In this document: piece by piece, positions 26,838 through 35,105 of the stretch
Position numbering within the stretch: position 1 is the stretch's first letter
How the letters are laid out: each line of letters opens with the position of its first letter
Assembly: GCF_011516655.1 (NCBI RefSeq)
Contig: NZ_WOSV01000010.1
Location: 1 to 60,749 of the forward strand
Source: Acetobacter thailandicus
GTDB lineage: Bacteria > Pseudomonadota > Alphaproteobacteria > Acetobacterales > Acetobacteraceae
DNA: 60,749 bases
Direction of reading: 5' to 3'
The notes under the pieces: generated by a model
What the model was told of the DNA's origin: nothing
Seen by the model: only the letters and a program-made list of their open reading frames with translations
Databases searched by the model: none
Translations under genes and position numbers: made by a program

Positions 26838-26885
26838 ACACTAGATATAGGGGGCTTCATCAAGCAAAAGCACGAAATGTGGTGT
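26838..26885 (+). promoter_or_regulatory. Pair of NrdR boxes upstream of nrdAB
   Basis: Two 16-base sites match the NrdR consensus ACACWATATATWGTGT: ACACTAGATATAGGGG at 26838-26853 (13 of 16) and GCACGAAATGTGGTGT at 26870-26885 (11 of 16). Their start-to-start distance is 32 bases, about three helical turns, as usual for NrdR pairs. NrdR represses ribonucleotide reductase genes when dATP is high. The nrdR gene is not in this window. Confidence 0.7.
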
Positions 26886-26946
26886 TGCTCTTGAAGCCCT
26901 GATATACACCCGTAGTGATTAACTATTAAAGCGGAGCCAGCGATCC

Positions 26947-28878
26947 ATGAGTCTCGTCGACGTTCAGGAAGCAAAAACCTATTGTTCTGAGCCACGCGAG
27001 CCCGGGATGTGTGATATGTTCTCTCCCTCACAGCTCGATGACATGGTTCAGCTCCCGGGCTATCACCAGGTCCGTGTTGACCGTTCGCGTGATGCCCTTC
27101 TGACGCCGTTTGGCAAAGCAACGCTTGATAACCGTTACCTTCTGCCAGATGAGAGCTACCAGGATCTGTTCGGTCGTGTAGCCTCGTATTATGGCGCTGA
27201 CGCTGCACATGCACAGCGTATTTATGATTATATGAGCCAGCACTGGTTTATGCCAGCAACACCTGTTCTCTCCAACGGTGGCACTTCGCGCGGTCTGCCT
27301 ATTTCATGCTTCCTGAACGAAGCCAGCGACAGCCTGGAAGGTATTGTCGGGCTGTGGAATGAGAATGTCTGGCTGGCCAGCCGTGGTGGTGGCATCGGGT
27401 CGTACTGGGGTAACCTGCGCTCTATTGGTGAAAATGTCGGGCGTAACGGCAAAACCTCAGGCGTTATTCCTTTTATCCGGGTGATGGACAGCCTGACACT
27501 GGCGATCAGCCAGGGCTCGCTGCGTCGTGGTTCAGCTGCGGTTTATCTGCCTGTCTGGCATCCTGAAATTGAAGAATTTGTTGAAATTCGCAGACCCACC
27601 GGCGGCGACCCGAACCGTAAGGCACTGAACCTGCACCATGGTATTCTGGTGTCAGATGCCTTTATGCGTGCTGTTGAGACTGACAGTGAATGGGGCCTGA
27701 TTTCACCTAAAGATGGTACGGTTGTGCGTACCGTTTCGGCTCGTGGCCTGTGGATCCGTATTCTGACAGCTCGTATGGAGCAGGGTGAGCCTTATGTGGT
27801 TTATTCTGACCATGTGAATAATGCCCGTCCTGAACACCATAAGCTGGCGGGCCTTGAGGTTAAAACCTCGAACCTGTGCTCAGAAATCACGCTGCCAACC
27901 GGTATCGACCATCATGGCAAGCAGCGTACGGCTGTCTGCTGCCTGTCATCGCTCAATCTGGAAACCTGGGCACAGTGGCATGATAACCCGCAGTTCATTG
28001 AAGATGTTATGCTCTTCCTTGATAACGTGTTGCAGGACTTTATAGATCGCGCTCCGCCTGAAATGTCCACAGCAGCTTATGCTGCAATGCGTGAGCGGTC
28101 TGTTGGTCTGGGTGTTATGGGCTTCCATTCCTTCCTTCAGGAAAAGAAAGTCCCGTTCGAAAGCGTAGTTGCAAAATCCTGGAACCGTAAGATATTTAAA
28201 CATATCCGTACCCAGGCGGATGCGGCATCCCGCAAGCTGGCTGATCTGCGCGGCCCATGCCCGGATGCAGAAGAATATGGTGTGCACGAGCGCTTTTCTA
28301 ACAAAATGGCAATTGCGCCAACGGCATCTATTTCAATCATTGCCGGTAATGCGAGCCCTGGTATTGAGCCGATTGCGGCTAACGTGTTCCTGCAAAAAAC
28401 GCTTTCTGGTTCATTTACAGTCCGCAACCGCCATTTGCAGAAACTACTCGCCTCTAAAGGTAAGGATACAGATGAGGTCTGGTCACATATTACTCTGAAT
28501 AAGGGCAGTGTGCAGGGTCTCGACTTCCTGAGTGATGACGAGAAAGACGTTTATAAAACAGCGTTTGAGCTTGATCAGCGCTGGATTGTTGAGCACGCAG
28601 CAGATCGCCAGCCGTTTGTCTGTCAGGCGCAGTCTGTCAATCTGTTCCTGCCGGCGGATGTACATAAGCGTGACCTGCATCAGATTCATCATCTGGCATG
28701 GAAAAAAGGTTTAAAATCATTGTATTACTGCCGTTCACTTTCTATTCAGCGTGCAGATACAGTGAGTGATGTACTGACAAAAGACAGTGTGCTGGCTGCT
28801 GATGCTGCTCAGCGTGATGCAGCAAGACCGGCCCCTGCTAATCCGACAGATTATGACGAGTGCCTTTCTTGTCAGTAA
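26947..28878 (+). CDS. nrdA: Ribonucleoside-diphosphate reductase, alpha subunit
   Basis: A 643-residue class I reductase large subunit making deoxyribonucleotides. The active-site pieces are present: the barrel cysteines in GLPISCFLNEASDS and KTSNLCSEITLPTG, the radical-site region around the latter, and the C-terminal DECLSCQ shuttle cysteines that are reduced by thioredoxin or glutaredoxin. SRGGGIGSYWGNLRSIG and IAPTASISIIAGNASPGIEP are family motifs. The N-terminal ATP-cone is absent (the protein is about 120 residues shorter than E. coli NrdA), so allosteric control by dATP through that domain is lacking. An NrdR-box pair precedes it and nrdB follows after 38 bases. Confidence 0.95.
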   Translation: MSLVDVQEAKTYCSEPREPGMCDMFSPSQLDDMVQLPGYHQVRVDRSRDALLTPFGKATLDNRYLLPDESYQDLFGRVASYYGADAAHAQRIYDYMSQHWFMPATPVLSNGGTSRGLPISCFLNEASDSLEGIVGLWNENVWLASRGGGIGSYWGNLRSIGENVGRNGKTSGVIPFIRVMDSLTLAISQGSLRRGSAAVYLPVWHPEIEEFVEIRRPTGGDPNRKALNLHHGILVSDAFMRAVETDSEWGLISPKDGTVVRTVSARGLWIRILTARMEQGEPYVVYSDHVNNARPEHHKLAGLEVKTSNLCSEITLPTGIDHHGKQRTAVCCLSSLNLETWAQWHDNPQFIEDVMLFLDNVLQDFIDRAPPEMSTAAYAAMRERSVGLGVMGFHSFLQEKKVPFESVVAKSWNRKIFKHIRTQADAASRKLADLRGPCPDAEEYGVHERFSNKMAIAPTASISIIAGNASPGIEPIAANVFLQKTLSGSFTVRNRHLQKLLASKGKDTDEVWSHITLNKGSVQGLDFLSDDEKDVYKTAFELDQRWIVEHAADRQPFVCQAQSVNLFLPADVHKRDLHQIHHLAWKKGLKSLYYCRSLSIQRADTVSDVLTKDSVLAADAAQRDAARPAPANPTDYDECLSCQ

Positions 28879-28916
28879 TTGTTTGATTTTTAAGTTTTTA
28901 TTTTTCAGGACGTATC

Positions 28917-29930
28917 ATGAGCGAAGAAAAAACCGGGAATAATGGTGAAGAGCATTTTGACCTGCTCACCTCCAATCCAGTTTACAAACCCTTTCGGTAC
29001 CCCTGGGCGTATGATGCCTGGCTGACACAGCAGCGTCTGCACTGGCTGCCTGAAGAGGTGCCTCTGGCTGACGACGTTAAAGACTGGCATCGTGTACTGA
29101 ATGATACGGAACGCCATCTGGTAACGCAGATTTTCCGTTTCTTCACGCAGTCAGACGTTGAAGTGAACAACTGCTATATGAAGCATTACAGCCGGGTGTT
29201 TAAGCCGACTGAAGTGCTGATGATGCTCTCAGCATTTTCGAATATTGAGACCATTCATATAGCGGCTTACAGCCATCTGCTTGATACGCTGGGTATGCCA
29301 GAGTCAGAATATTCTGCATTTCTTAAGTATAAAGAAATGAAAGATAAATATGACTATATGCAGGCTTTTTCTGTCGATAGTAAGCACGAAATTGCCAAAA
29401 CTCTGGCAGCCTTTGGCGCCTTCACCGAGGGACTTCAGCTTTTTGCTTCTTTTGCAATTTTGCTTAATTTCCCACGCTTTAACAAGCTAAAGGGCATGGG
29501 GCAGATCGTTTCATGGTCGGTGCGTGATGAAACACTGCATTGTCTTTCAACGATCAGACTGTTCAAAACCTTTGTGCACGAAAATCCGGAAATCTGGACA
29601 GATAAGCTCCGTGATGAGCTGTATGATATCTGCCGTGCAATTGTTGAACATGAAGAAGCGTTTATTGATCTTGCTTTCGAAATGGGTTCGGTTGAGGGGC
29701 TCGATGCGCAGCAGGTGAAGAGTTACATTCACTTTATTGCTGACCGTCGTCTGATTCAGCTGGGTCTTGAGCCAATTTATAAAACGCAGAACAACCCGCT
29801 GCCATGGCTTGATGATATGCTCAATGCTGTTGAGCATGCGAACTTCTTCGAAAACCGGGCAACGGAATATAGTCGTGCCTCGACCACCGGAACGTGGGAA
29901 GAGGCTTTCGAAGCCTCTGTTTTTGAATAA
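28917..29930 (+). CDS. nrdB: Ribonucleoside-diphosphate reductase, beta subunit
   Basis: A 337-residue class I reductase small subunit that houses the dimetal-tyrosyl radical cofactor. The ligand helices are visible: FFTQSDVEVNNCY, then NIETIHIAAYSHLLDTLG, in which Glu and His ligands are followed four residues on by the candidate radical Tyr, then FTEGLQLFASFAIL and WSVRDETLHCLSTIRLF with the C-terminal Glu and His ligands. The C-terminus WEEAFEASVFE is the tail that docks on NrdA. It is in one operon with nrdA. Confidence 0.95.
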   Translation: MSEEKTGNNGEEHFDLLTSNPVYKPFRYPWAYDAWLTQQRLHWLPEEVPLADDVKDWHRVLNDTERHLVTQIFRFFTQSDVEVNNCYMKHYSRVFKPTEVLMMLSAFSNIETIHIAAYSHLLDTLGMPESEYSAFLKYKEMKDKYDYMQAFSVDSKHEIAKTLAAFGAFTEGLQLFASFAILLNFPRFNKLKGMGQIVSWSVRDETLHCLSTIRLFKTFVHENPEIWTDKLRDELYDICRAIVEHEEAFIDLAFEMGSVEGLDAQQVKSYIHFIADRRLIQLGLEPIYKTQNNPLPWLDDMLNAVEHANFFENRATEYSRASTTGTWEEAFEASVFE

Positions 29931-29937
29931 AATATCT

Positions 29938-30732
29938 TTAGCTGTTGCCCGGGTTCGCCCGGGTGGCAGCCTGCACCTGTTGCAGTGAGAGGCGCAGAGC
30001 TTCTCCCTCTTTAAGAATGCGACTGCTTTCAGGTGTAAAGCCGCCTTCGGGTGTGTGCAGGGTCAGCCCTGACAAAATGCGTGATGGTCCTTTCACGCCA
30101 TATCTTCCCTGAATGAGCATGAGGCGTGCTTCACGTCCGGTTTTTGGCCAGAGCGGAAAAAGTGTAACATCACCAAAGCGGTGTTCTGTCAGTGCTGTAC
30201 AGGCGCGACTCATAAGAGAGGCCGGCAGAATGAGTGTCAGGCTGCCTTTATGTCTGAGCAGGCGCGTGCAGCCTTTGATCCAGCTTTCAAGCGTATCAGT
30301 CAGGGCACGACGGGCGAGATCACGCTGAGCATGAGGTGAGGGTGTACCTTCGGTCGGATGCCATGGCGGATTCGCAAAACAATGGTCAAATCGACAGAAA
30401 GGTAGTGTCCCGGGCAAATCATAAGGGAACGTGGCTTGTAATAATGTCACATTCTCGCGCTTATTGGCGGCAAGATTGTGGCGGGCCAGTTCAATCGAGG
30501 GTGCGTCTGCTTCAATACCCCATAAATCCAGCTCAGGCAGGCGCTGAGACAGGCAGAGCAGGCCTGCACCTGCGCCGCAGCCTATTTCAGCGACCCGCTG
30601 CTTTGCGCGTGCGGGCACAGCCGCCGCAATAAGGACTGGTTCAAGCCCTGTTCGGTTGCCGGAAAGAAACTGGTCATAAACTATTTTTCCGGCCATAAGG
30701 GTGCCAGACGAAAGAGAGGACATAAAAGACAT
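29938..30732 (-). CDS. SAM-dependent methyltransferase, TrmN6/small-domain RsmC-like
   Basis: A 264-residue class I methyltransferase. The SAM motif VAEIGCGAGAGLLCLSQRLP and the acidic IEADAPSIELARHN are followed by the catalytic FANPPWHPTEG, an N-P-P-[WY] motif typical of enzymes that methylate exocyclic amino groups of adenine or guanine. The overall form resembles TrmN6, which makes m6A37 in tRNA-Val, but several related families share it and the substrate is not assured. It converges on nrdB, with seven bases between stops. Confidence 0.75.
   Translation of the reverse strand: MSFMSSLSSGTLMAGKIVYDQFLSGNRTGLEPVLIAAAVPARAKQRVAEIGCGAGAGLLCLSQRLPELDLWGIEADAPSIELARHNLAANKRENVTLLQATFPYDLPGTLPFCRFDHCFANPPWHPTEGTPSPHAQRDLARRALTDTLESWIKGCTRLLRHKGSLTLILPASLMSRACTALTEHRFGDVTLFPLWPKTGREARLMLIQGRYGVKGPSRILSGLTLHTPEGGFTPESSRILKEGEALRLSLQQVQAATRANPGNS
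29948..29963. terminator. UUCG-capped hairpin at the nrdB / methyltransferase junction
   Basis: CCCGGG-TTCG-CCCGGG forms a perfect six-base stem with an extra-stable tetraloop, inside the 3' end of the methyltransferase gene and 18 bases after the nrdB stop. There is no T-run, so it may be an RNA-stabilising hairpin instead of a terminator. Confidence 0.35.
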
Positions 30733-30903
30733 ACCCGGCTCTGATCAGAATTATCAGTTTATTGTAAAACGGTTGAAGCTTGACGCTGTTCTGGTGCCCC
30801 GCATATGAGAGTGCGTCAACTTATTCCATTGGCTGGGGGAAGTAGCGTTTGAATAGTATCATTAGTCTGTCGAAATTCGGCACGGCCACAAAGCCAGGAT
30901 GGA

Positions 30904-31920
30904 TTGAGTATTTCAGTGAGTAAGCCAGGAGAAGCGGGCTTAAAAGCCCTGGCTGATTATCTTGCCGCAGATATGCGGGCATGTAATCAGGTGATTATTG
31001 ATCGTATGCAGAGTTCTGTGGCGTTGATTCCTCAGCTCGCAGCACATCTGGTCGCGGCGGGCGGTAAGCGCTTAAGGCCTTTGCTGACACTGGCTTCGGC
31101 ACGTCTCTGCGGGTATGACGCAGGGGATCAGAATTTACGGCATGTTGAAATTGCAGCATGTGTAGAGTTTATTCATACTGCGACTTTGCTGCATGATGAT
31201 GTGGTTGATGAAAGTCAGCTCAGGCGCGGTCTTGCCAGCGCCAATGCTATTTTTGGCAATAAGGCCTCAGTTCTGGTTGGTGACTTCCTGTTTGCGCGTG
31301 CCTTTCAGATTCTGACAGCTGATGGCTCTCTCGGTGTCATGGCTATTCTGTCTGCTGCGTCTGCTACGCTGGCAGAGGGGGAGGTTATGCAGATGACCAC
31401 CCAGAATGATCTGTCTACCTCGGTCGATCAGTACCTTCAGGTCATTTATGGTAAAACTGCCGCTCTGTTTGCCGCGGCCTGTGAGGTTGGCGCCGTTATT
31501 GGTGAGGTTCCGGCCGACAAACGTGAGGCCTTGCGTCTGTATGGTGCAAACCTGGGTATGGCGTTCCAGCTGGTTGATGATGCTCTTGATTATGCAGCAG
31601 ACCAGGCTCTGCTGGGTAAAGAAGTTGGTGATGATTTCAGAGAAGGTAAGGTCACGCTGCCTGTGCTTGCGGCCTATGAAGCCGGCAGTGAAGAGGATCG
31701 GGTTTTCTGGCGCCGTGTGATTGAAGAGACTGAGCAGCAGCCTGAAGACCTTGATAGAGCTTTGCGTTTAATTAAAGAGACTGATGCAATAGCAACAACG
31801 CTCAGAAAGGCAGAGGACTATGCCCAGAAGGCGCGGGCTTCTCTGAGTGTTTTTGAAGAAAGCGCTCTTAAAACGCTTCTGACTGAAACAGCAAGTTACT
31901 CAGCCAGCCGCGAAAGCTGA
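30904..31920 (+). CDS. ispB: Long-chain polyprenyl diphosphate synthase
   Basis: A 338-residue trans-prenyltransferase that makes the isoprenoid tail of ubiquinone. The first Asp-rich motif is TLLHDDVVDESQLRRG (D-D-x-x-D; ~95-110), the second LVDDALDYAAD (~222-232). GGKRLRPLLTLASARL marks the isopentenyl-diphosphate site. Small residues before the first Asp motif point to a long product, C40-C50; the exact chain length cannot be read. The annotated start is TTG at 30904; a GTG at 30916 is an alternative. A terminator follows. Confidence 0.88.
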   Translation: MSISVSKPGEAGLKALADYLAADMRACNQVIIDRMQSSVALIPQLAAHLVAAGGKRLRPLLTLASARLCGYDAGDQNLRHVEIAACVEFIHTATLLHDDVVDESQLRRGLASANAIFGNKASVLVGDFLFARAFQILTADGSLGVMAILSAASATLAEGEVMQMTTQNDLSTSVDQYLQVIYGKTAALFAAACEVGAVIGEVPADKREALRLYGANLGMAFQLVDDALDYAADQALLGKEVGDDFREGKVTLPVLAAYEAGSEEDRVFWRRVIEETEQQPEDLDRALRLIKETDAIATTLRKAEDYAQKARASLSVFEESALKTLLTETASYSASRES

Positions 31921-31957
31921 CAGACTTTTACGTTCATTTTTTTGCAGGACTAACAGG

Positions 31958-31990
31958 CACTGACCGGAGATATTTCGGTCAGTGTTTTTT
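31958..31990 (+). terminator. Terminator after ispB
   Basis: A nine-base stem, CACTGACCG (31958-31966) with CGGTCAGTG (31976-31984), is followed by six T. It reaches the end of the converging murI gene. Confidence 0.9.
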
Positions 31991-32867
31991 ATTTTGCAGA
32001 TTCTTTTATATCTGCCTGCAACATATGCGGTGCGTCATCTACCCAGTCTCTGATGTCAGAATAGCCATAATGCGTAAGGCGGGGCAGAAGTTTATCTGCC
32101 TGTAGTGGCGGGGCTGTAAACCACGCAGCAGGAGCCTGATCGGGTACAGGCCTGTCAGTGGGGGGAGGGGCAGCACGAAGCAGGGTTAAGGCCTGTCGTG
32201 CAACCGCCATGGCAGGGTCAAGCCAGGTAATGTGAGGTGGTGAAACGGCTTTTAGCTGGTCGAGTATGAATGTATAATGTGTGCAGCCAATGCCAATAGT
32301 ATCAAGTCGGTCACTGTCTTTATGTGTAAATAAGCCAGAAATTTCCTGTCTCACAGAGTCTGCAGAGACATCATCACCACGGAATGTTTTCTCTGCCAGA
32401 GTAGCGAGACCCGGCGCGGCATGCGCAATGAGAGTACATTCAGGAGCATAAAGTGCGTGCAGCCGCCCCAGGTAAGGGCGTCGTGTCGTTGCACGGGTGG
32501 CAACAAGGCCGATAACACCTGTCTGTGTTGTGCGGGCAGCCCATCTGATGGGGGGCACGCAGCCGACAAACTGCATATCCGGTCGCGCAGCGCGCAGTGC
32601 ATCAAGAGCGAGAGTGCTGGCGGTATTGCAGGCAATCACCACAAGATGCGGGTTCAGCCTGTCGATCGCCTGCGAGATAAGCGTAACAATACGCTGCGTT
32701 AAAAATAAATCATCCTGTTCGCCATAAGGGAAAACAGCTGTATCTGCCAGATAGTCAATGGCCAGAGTCGGGCTGAGTTCTCTTATGGCCTGCACGATAC
32801 CAAGGCCACCTATTCCTGAATCGAAAGTCAGAATACGGGGTAACCCTGAACGTGCAGTAAGGCTCAT
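31989..32867 (-). CDS. murI: Glutamate racemase
   Basis: A 292-residue enzyme that makes D-glutamate for peptidoglycan. Motifs are in the expected order: ILTFDSGIGGLGIVQAIREL near the start, VVIACNTASTLALDAL with the first catalytic cysteine (~residue 84) and DTIGIGCTHYTFILDQL with the second. The ATG at 32867 gives the family length and lies ten bases beyond the pyrE stop; longer in-frame starts fall inside pyrE and are rejected. It appears to be co-transcribed with pyrE. Confidence 0.93.
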   Translation of the reverse strand: MSLTARSGLPRILTFDSGIGGLGIVQAIRELSPTLAIDYLADTAVFPYGEQDDLFLTQRIVTLISQAIDRLNPHLVVIACNTASTLALDALRAARPDMQFVGCVPPIRWAARTTQTGVIGLVATRATTRRPYLGRLHALYAPECTLIAHAAPGLATLAEKTFRGDDVSADSVRQEISGLFTHKDSDRLDTIGIGCTHYTFILDQLKAVSPPHITWLDPAMAVARQALTLLRAAPPPTDRPVPDQAPAAWFTAPPLQADKLLPRLTHYGYSDIRDWVDDAPHMLQADIKESAK

Positions 32868-32877
32868 AGTATCTGTT

Positions 32878-33630
32878 TTATCCCTGACGGGCTTTATAAG
32901 CGGCTGCTTCTTCAAGAGTCGCAACCCCACCATGTCGGGCTGACCACGCACATGGGTCTTCAAGGAAGCGGCGTACTTCTGAGGCAGCACTTTCTGAGAA
33001 GTAAGGGTGTGTTGAGCAGGCTTCAAGCACATCCCACCAGGTGCACAGAGAATGCAGGGTAACATTCATATCAGCAAGGGTGCGGTGCACACCAGGGAAA
33101 ACGCCATAGTAGAAAACAACAAAAGCATGGTTAACGACAGCACCAGCTTCACGCAGGGCATTCGCAAACTTTACTTTTGAACCGCCATCAGTCGTCAGGT
33201 CTTCCACCAGCAGGGTGCGCATGTTTTCAGGCACATCACCTTCGATCTGAGCATTGCGACCAAAACCTTTAGGCTTTTTACGCACATATGCCATTGGCAG
33301 CAGCATGCGATCAGCCATCCATGCCGCAAAGGGAATACCAGCAGTTTCGCCGCCTACAACGGCATCCAGGCTTTCATAGCCTACATGACGGCCAATTTTT
33401 TCAACACCCAGCTCCATAATCTTTGTACGGGCGCGAGGGAAGAAAATGATGCGACGGCAGTCGATATAGACGGGTGACTTCCAGCCAGACGTCAGGGTGT
33501 AAGGGTCTTCAGGGCGAAAATTGACGGCTTTGATTTCTAAAAGCAGACGTGCTGTTGTCAAAGCGGCATCGTGATCCCAGCTGCTGGCCTGGCCAGAATA
33601 GGACGAAGCCAGATTTTCTGGTGATGTCAT
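32878..33630 (-). CDS. pyrE: Orotate phosphoribosyltransferase
   Basis: A 250-residue pyrimidine biosynthesis enzyme converting orotate and PRPP into OMP. The PRPP-binding motif is TLLVEDLTTDGGSKVKFANA, and VYIDCRRIIFFPRARTKIME and VGGETAGIPFAAWMAD fit the OPRT fold; AYVRKKPKGFGRNAQIEG is the flexible catalytic loop. It is somewhat longer than E. coli PyrE (213), as in many alphaproteobacteria. GAGGAA six bases before the ATG at 33630 fixes the start. The gene precedes murI. Confidence 0.93.
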   Translation of the reverse strand: MTSPENLASSYSGQASSWDHDAALTTARLLLEIKAVNFRPEDPYTLTSGWKSPVYIDCRRIIFFPRARTKIMELGVEKIGRHVGYESLDAVVGGETAGIPFAAWMADRMLLPMAYVRKKPKGFGRNAQIEGDVPENMRTLLVEDLTTDGGSKVKFANALREAGAVVNHAFVVFYYGVFPGVHRTLADMNVTLHSLCTWWDVLEACSTHPYFSESAASEVRRFLEDPCAWSARHGGVATLEEAAAYKARQG

Positions 33631-33910
33631 GAGCACTTCCTCACACGATAAAAGGAGTTAAACTGATGCTGGCATAGCCGCTGACAGCGCGAAAATCCAT
33701 TCTTCATTGCATTTCTGGTCTTATTTTTCAGCCAGAAAATAATTTGATTTTCACTCTGTTCTTTTATGCAGTAAACATAACGGGTAATTAAGATAAAACT
33801 GATGTGTAAAACAGACGTGAAGGTTTGTAATATTTTTGCTCTTGCATCTGGCCATAATCTGGCCTTTAATCAGCGAAAGTTAAGAATGTTTATCAACTAG
33901 GAGAAATGTC

Positions 33911-34150
33911 GTGGCTACCGGAGCGAGTCGGATTACCCGCAAGTGCGAACGGGCCGTCATTACGGCATATCAGGAGCTGCGTGAGGTTGGTACACAGGAT
34001 CTTACCGCTTTCAACGCATGCACTACTCTGTATCGTATTCACCACCCTGAAGCATCACTGAACGAAGCGCGGCGCCTTGTTTCAGAGTGGATTGATCATC
34101 ATATTGTACGTAAGGCTGACGGGGTGACTAACGGCTGCGACTGTCCCTGA
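33911..34150 (+). CDS. Small conserved-looking protein, unknown function
   Basis: A 79-residue protein with GTG start at 33911 and AGGAG eleven bases upstream. It is mainly helical (ITRKCERAVITAYQELREVG, then ASLNEARRLVSEWIDHHIVR) and ends with two cysteines, NGCDCP. I do not recognise the family. It is transcribed away from pyrE across 280 bases that hold no other gene, and is followed by a terminator, so it seems a genuine single-gene unit at the edge of the IS-bearing patch. Confidence 0.65.
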   Translation: MATGASRITRKCERAVITAYQELREVGTQDLTAFNACTTLYRIHHPEASLNEARRLVSEWIDHHIVRKADGVTNGCDCP

Positions 34151-34187
34151 TAGCGTATAAACAGTTTAGAAAAATAATTTTATATCG

Positions 34188-34216
34188 GGTGCAGGGCTGG
34201 CTCTGCGCCTTTTTTT
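34188..34216 (+). terminator. Terminator after the 79-residue gene
   Basis: GGTGCAG (34188-34194) pairs with CTGCGCC (34203-34209), with one G-T pair, and is followed by seven T. Confidence 0.75.
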
Positions 34217-34250
34217 GTTATGTCTCATTATCTGATGGAATGTGCGCCAC

Positions 34251-34508
34251 TTAGGATCAGGACCTGTTAATTTATTGCCGTGAGAGAGTTGTTGTGATTC
34301 AACGAGCTTGCCGATGAAGGTGAGCCTGTGAGTGATGTATTTTTGTTATCTGAACGTCAGATGGAGCGGGTTGAGCCGTTTTTTCCTTTGGCGCACGGCG
34401 TGCCATGCGTGGCGACAAGATACGATCGCTGTGCTCATACTTTCATGTCCGCGATTCATATCGTCGCAACTGCCATCTTCTATCTTAAAGAATGAGGCCT
34501 GAGCCTAA
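34251..34508 (+). mobile_element. Internally deleted IS5-family element (MITE-like)
   Basis: The 258-base element has both ends of the IS5-family copies seen at the window edges: TTAGGATCAGGACC on the left and GGCCTGAGCCTAA on the right. The left ~75 bases match the untranslated end at 1-110, and the right end matches the tail at 60639-60749. Between them only the first and last parts of the transposase remain, joined in frame. The flanking trinucleotides (TTA and TAA) are not identical direct copies, so a simple target duplication is not clear. Confidence 0.8.
34328..34495 (+). pseudogene. IS5 transposase remnant: N- and C-terminus fused in frame
   Basis: A 55-codon frame starts GTG at 34328. 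Residues 1-27 (VSDVFLLSERQMERVEPFFP, then LAHGVPC) are the transposase N-terminus and residues 28-55 (VATRYDRCAHTFMSAIHI, then VATAIFYLKE) the C-terminus. All of the catalytic DDE core is missing. The two parts correspond to the fragments at the left and right window edges. The join leaves the frame open, possibly by chance (one in three) or under constraint. Confidence 0.8.
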
Positions 34509-34545
34509 TGGGTCACTATATGACCCTGTTATAACCGGAAAATAA

Positions 34546-34929
34546 ATGATGCAAAGCGTGTTTAAATCATACGATCCTGAGATTTTACCTGAAGGTTTTT
34601 CTTATCCACAGGCATATTTAGATCTTGAAAAAACGTTTCGACCTTTAAAATATTTTATGTGGTGGTTTTTAGATTCTCGTTCCAAATCGGGGCAACTGGC
34701 GTGGGAATTAAGAATTCACTATAAAACAAAAGGGTGGAAGTATTTTTCAGATATTGATCCCATCCCTTTTGCACGAGACGGTGACTGGGCCGCATTTTTT
34801 AATGGAAATGACCACTCTGGTAACCCTGCAATTGTTGTCGCTGATTTAGGAAATAAAGCAAATTCCTACAAAATTGCTAATTTTGAAGTCTGGTATGATA
34901 ATGCACTCAGAGATGCCGGTTTGAAATAA
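34546..34929 (+). CDS. SMI1/KNR4-like (SUKH-type) protein, orphan immunity candidate
   Basis: A 127-residue protein that stands between two IS5 remnants and is clearly AT-richer than its surroundings. The C-terminal half reads DIDPIPFARDGDWAAFF, then GNPAIVVADLGN and NFEVWYDNALRDAG, which is the usual Smi1/Knr4 (SUKH) pattern of iPFA.dgdgd...vv..dlg....sF..wl. SUKH proteins are frequently immunity proteins of contact-dependent or polymorphic toxins. No toxin is encoded beside it, so it may be an orphan immunity gene or a remnant. The start is ATG 34546 or 34549. Assignment is by pattern only. Confidence 0.6.
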   Translation: MMQSVFKSYDPEILPEGFSYPQAYLDLEKTFRPLKYFMWWFLDSRSKSGQLAWELRIHYKTKGWKYFSDIDPIPFARDGDWAAFFNGNDHSGNPAIVVADLGNKANSYKIANFEVWYDNALRDAGLK

Positions 34930-34952
34930 ATTTAGCTGGCACTTTTTCCCCC

Positions 34953-35030
34953 AGGGTCAGGACCTGTTAATTTATTGCTGTGAGAGAGTTGTTGTGATTC
35001 AACGGGCTTACCGATGGAGGTGAGCCTGAG
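34953..35030 (+). mobile_element. IS5-family left-end fragment
   Basis: About 75 bases are nearly the same as the left end of the element at 34251 (a handful of differences), in the same orientation, starting at the terminal repeat (AGGGTCAGGACC) and stopping at GAGCCTG, just before where the transposase start would be. With the element at 34251 it brackets the SMI1/KNR4-like gene. Confidence 0.75.
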
Positions 35031-35068
35031 TATTTACTGGCGTGATATCTGTAAGGACGGGGCAGATA

Positions 35069-35097
35069 TAAAAAAGGCCGGAAAAATTTCCGGCCTT
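35069..35097 (-). terminator. Terminator after citrate synthase
   Basis: An 11-base stem, AAGGCCGGAAA (35074-35084) with TTTCCGGCCTT (35087-35097). On the minus strand it is followed by TTTTT. Confidence 0.85.
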
Positions 35098-35105
35098 CAG
35101 TATTT

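Noticed and set aside
26896..26911. Third NrdR-like site near GATATACACC
   Set aside because: It matches the consensus poorly and is not at a regular spacing from the two better sites.
32868..33065. 66-residue extension of glutamate racemase
   Set aside because: It would start inside pyrE on the same strand in another frame; the family start matches the ATG at 32867.
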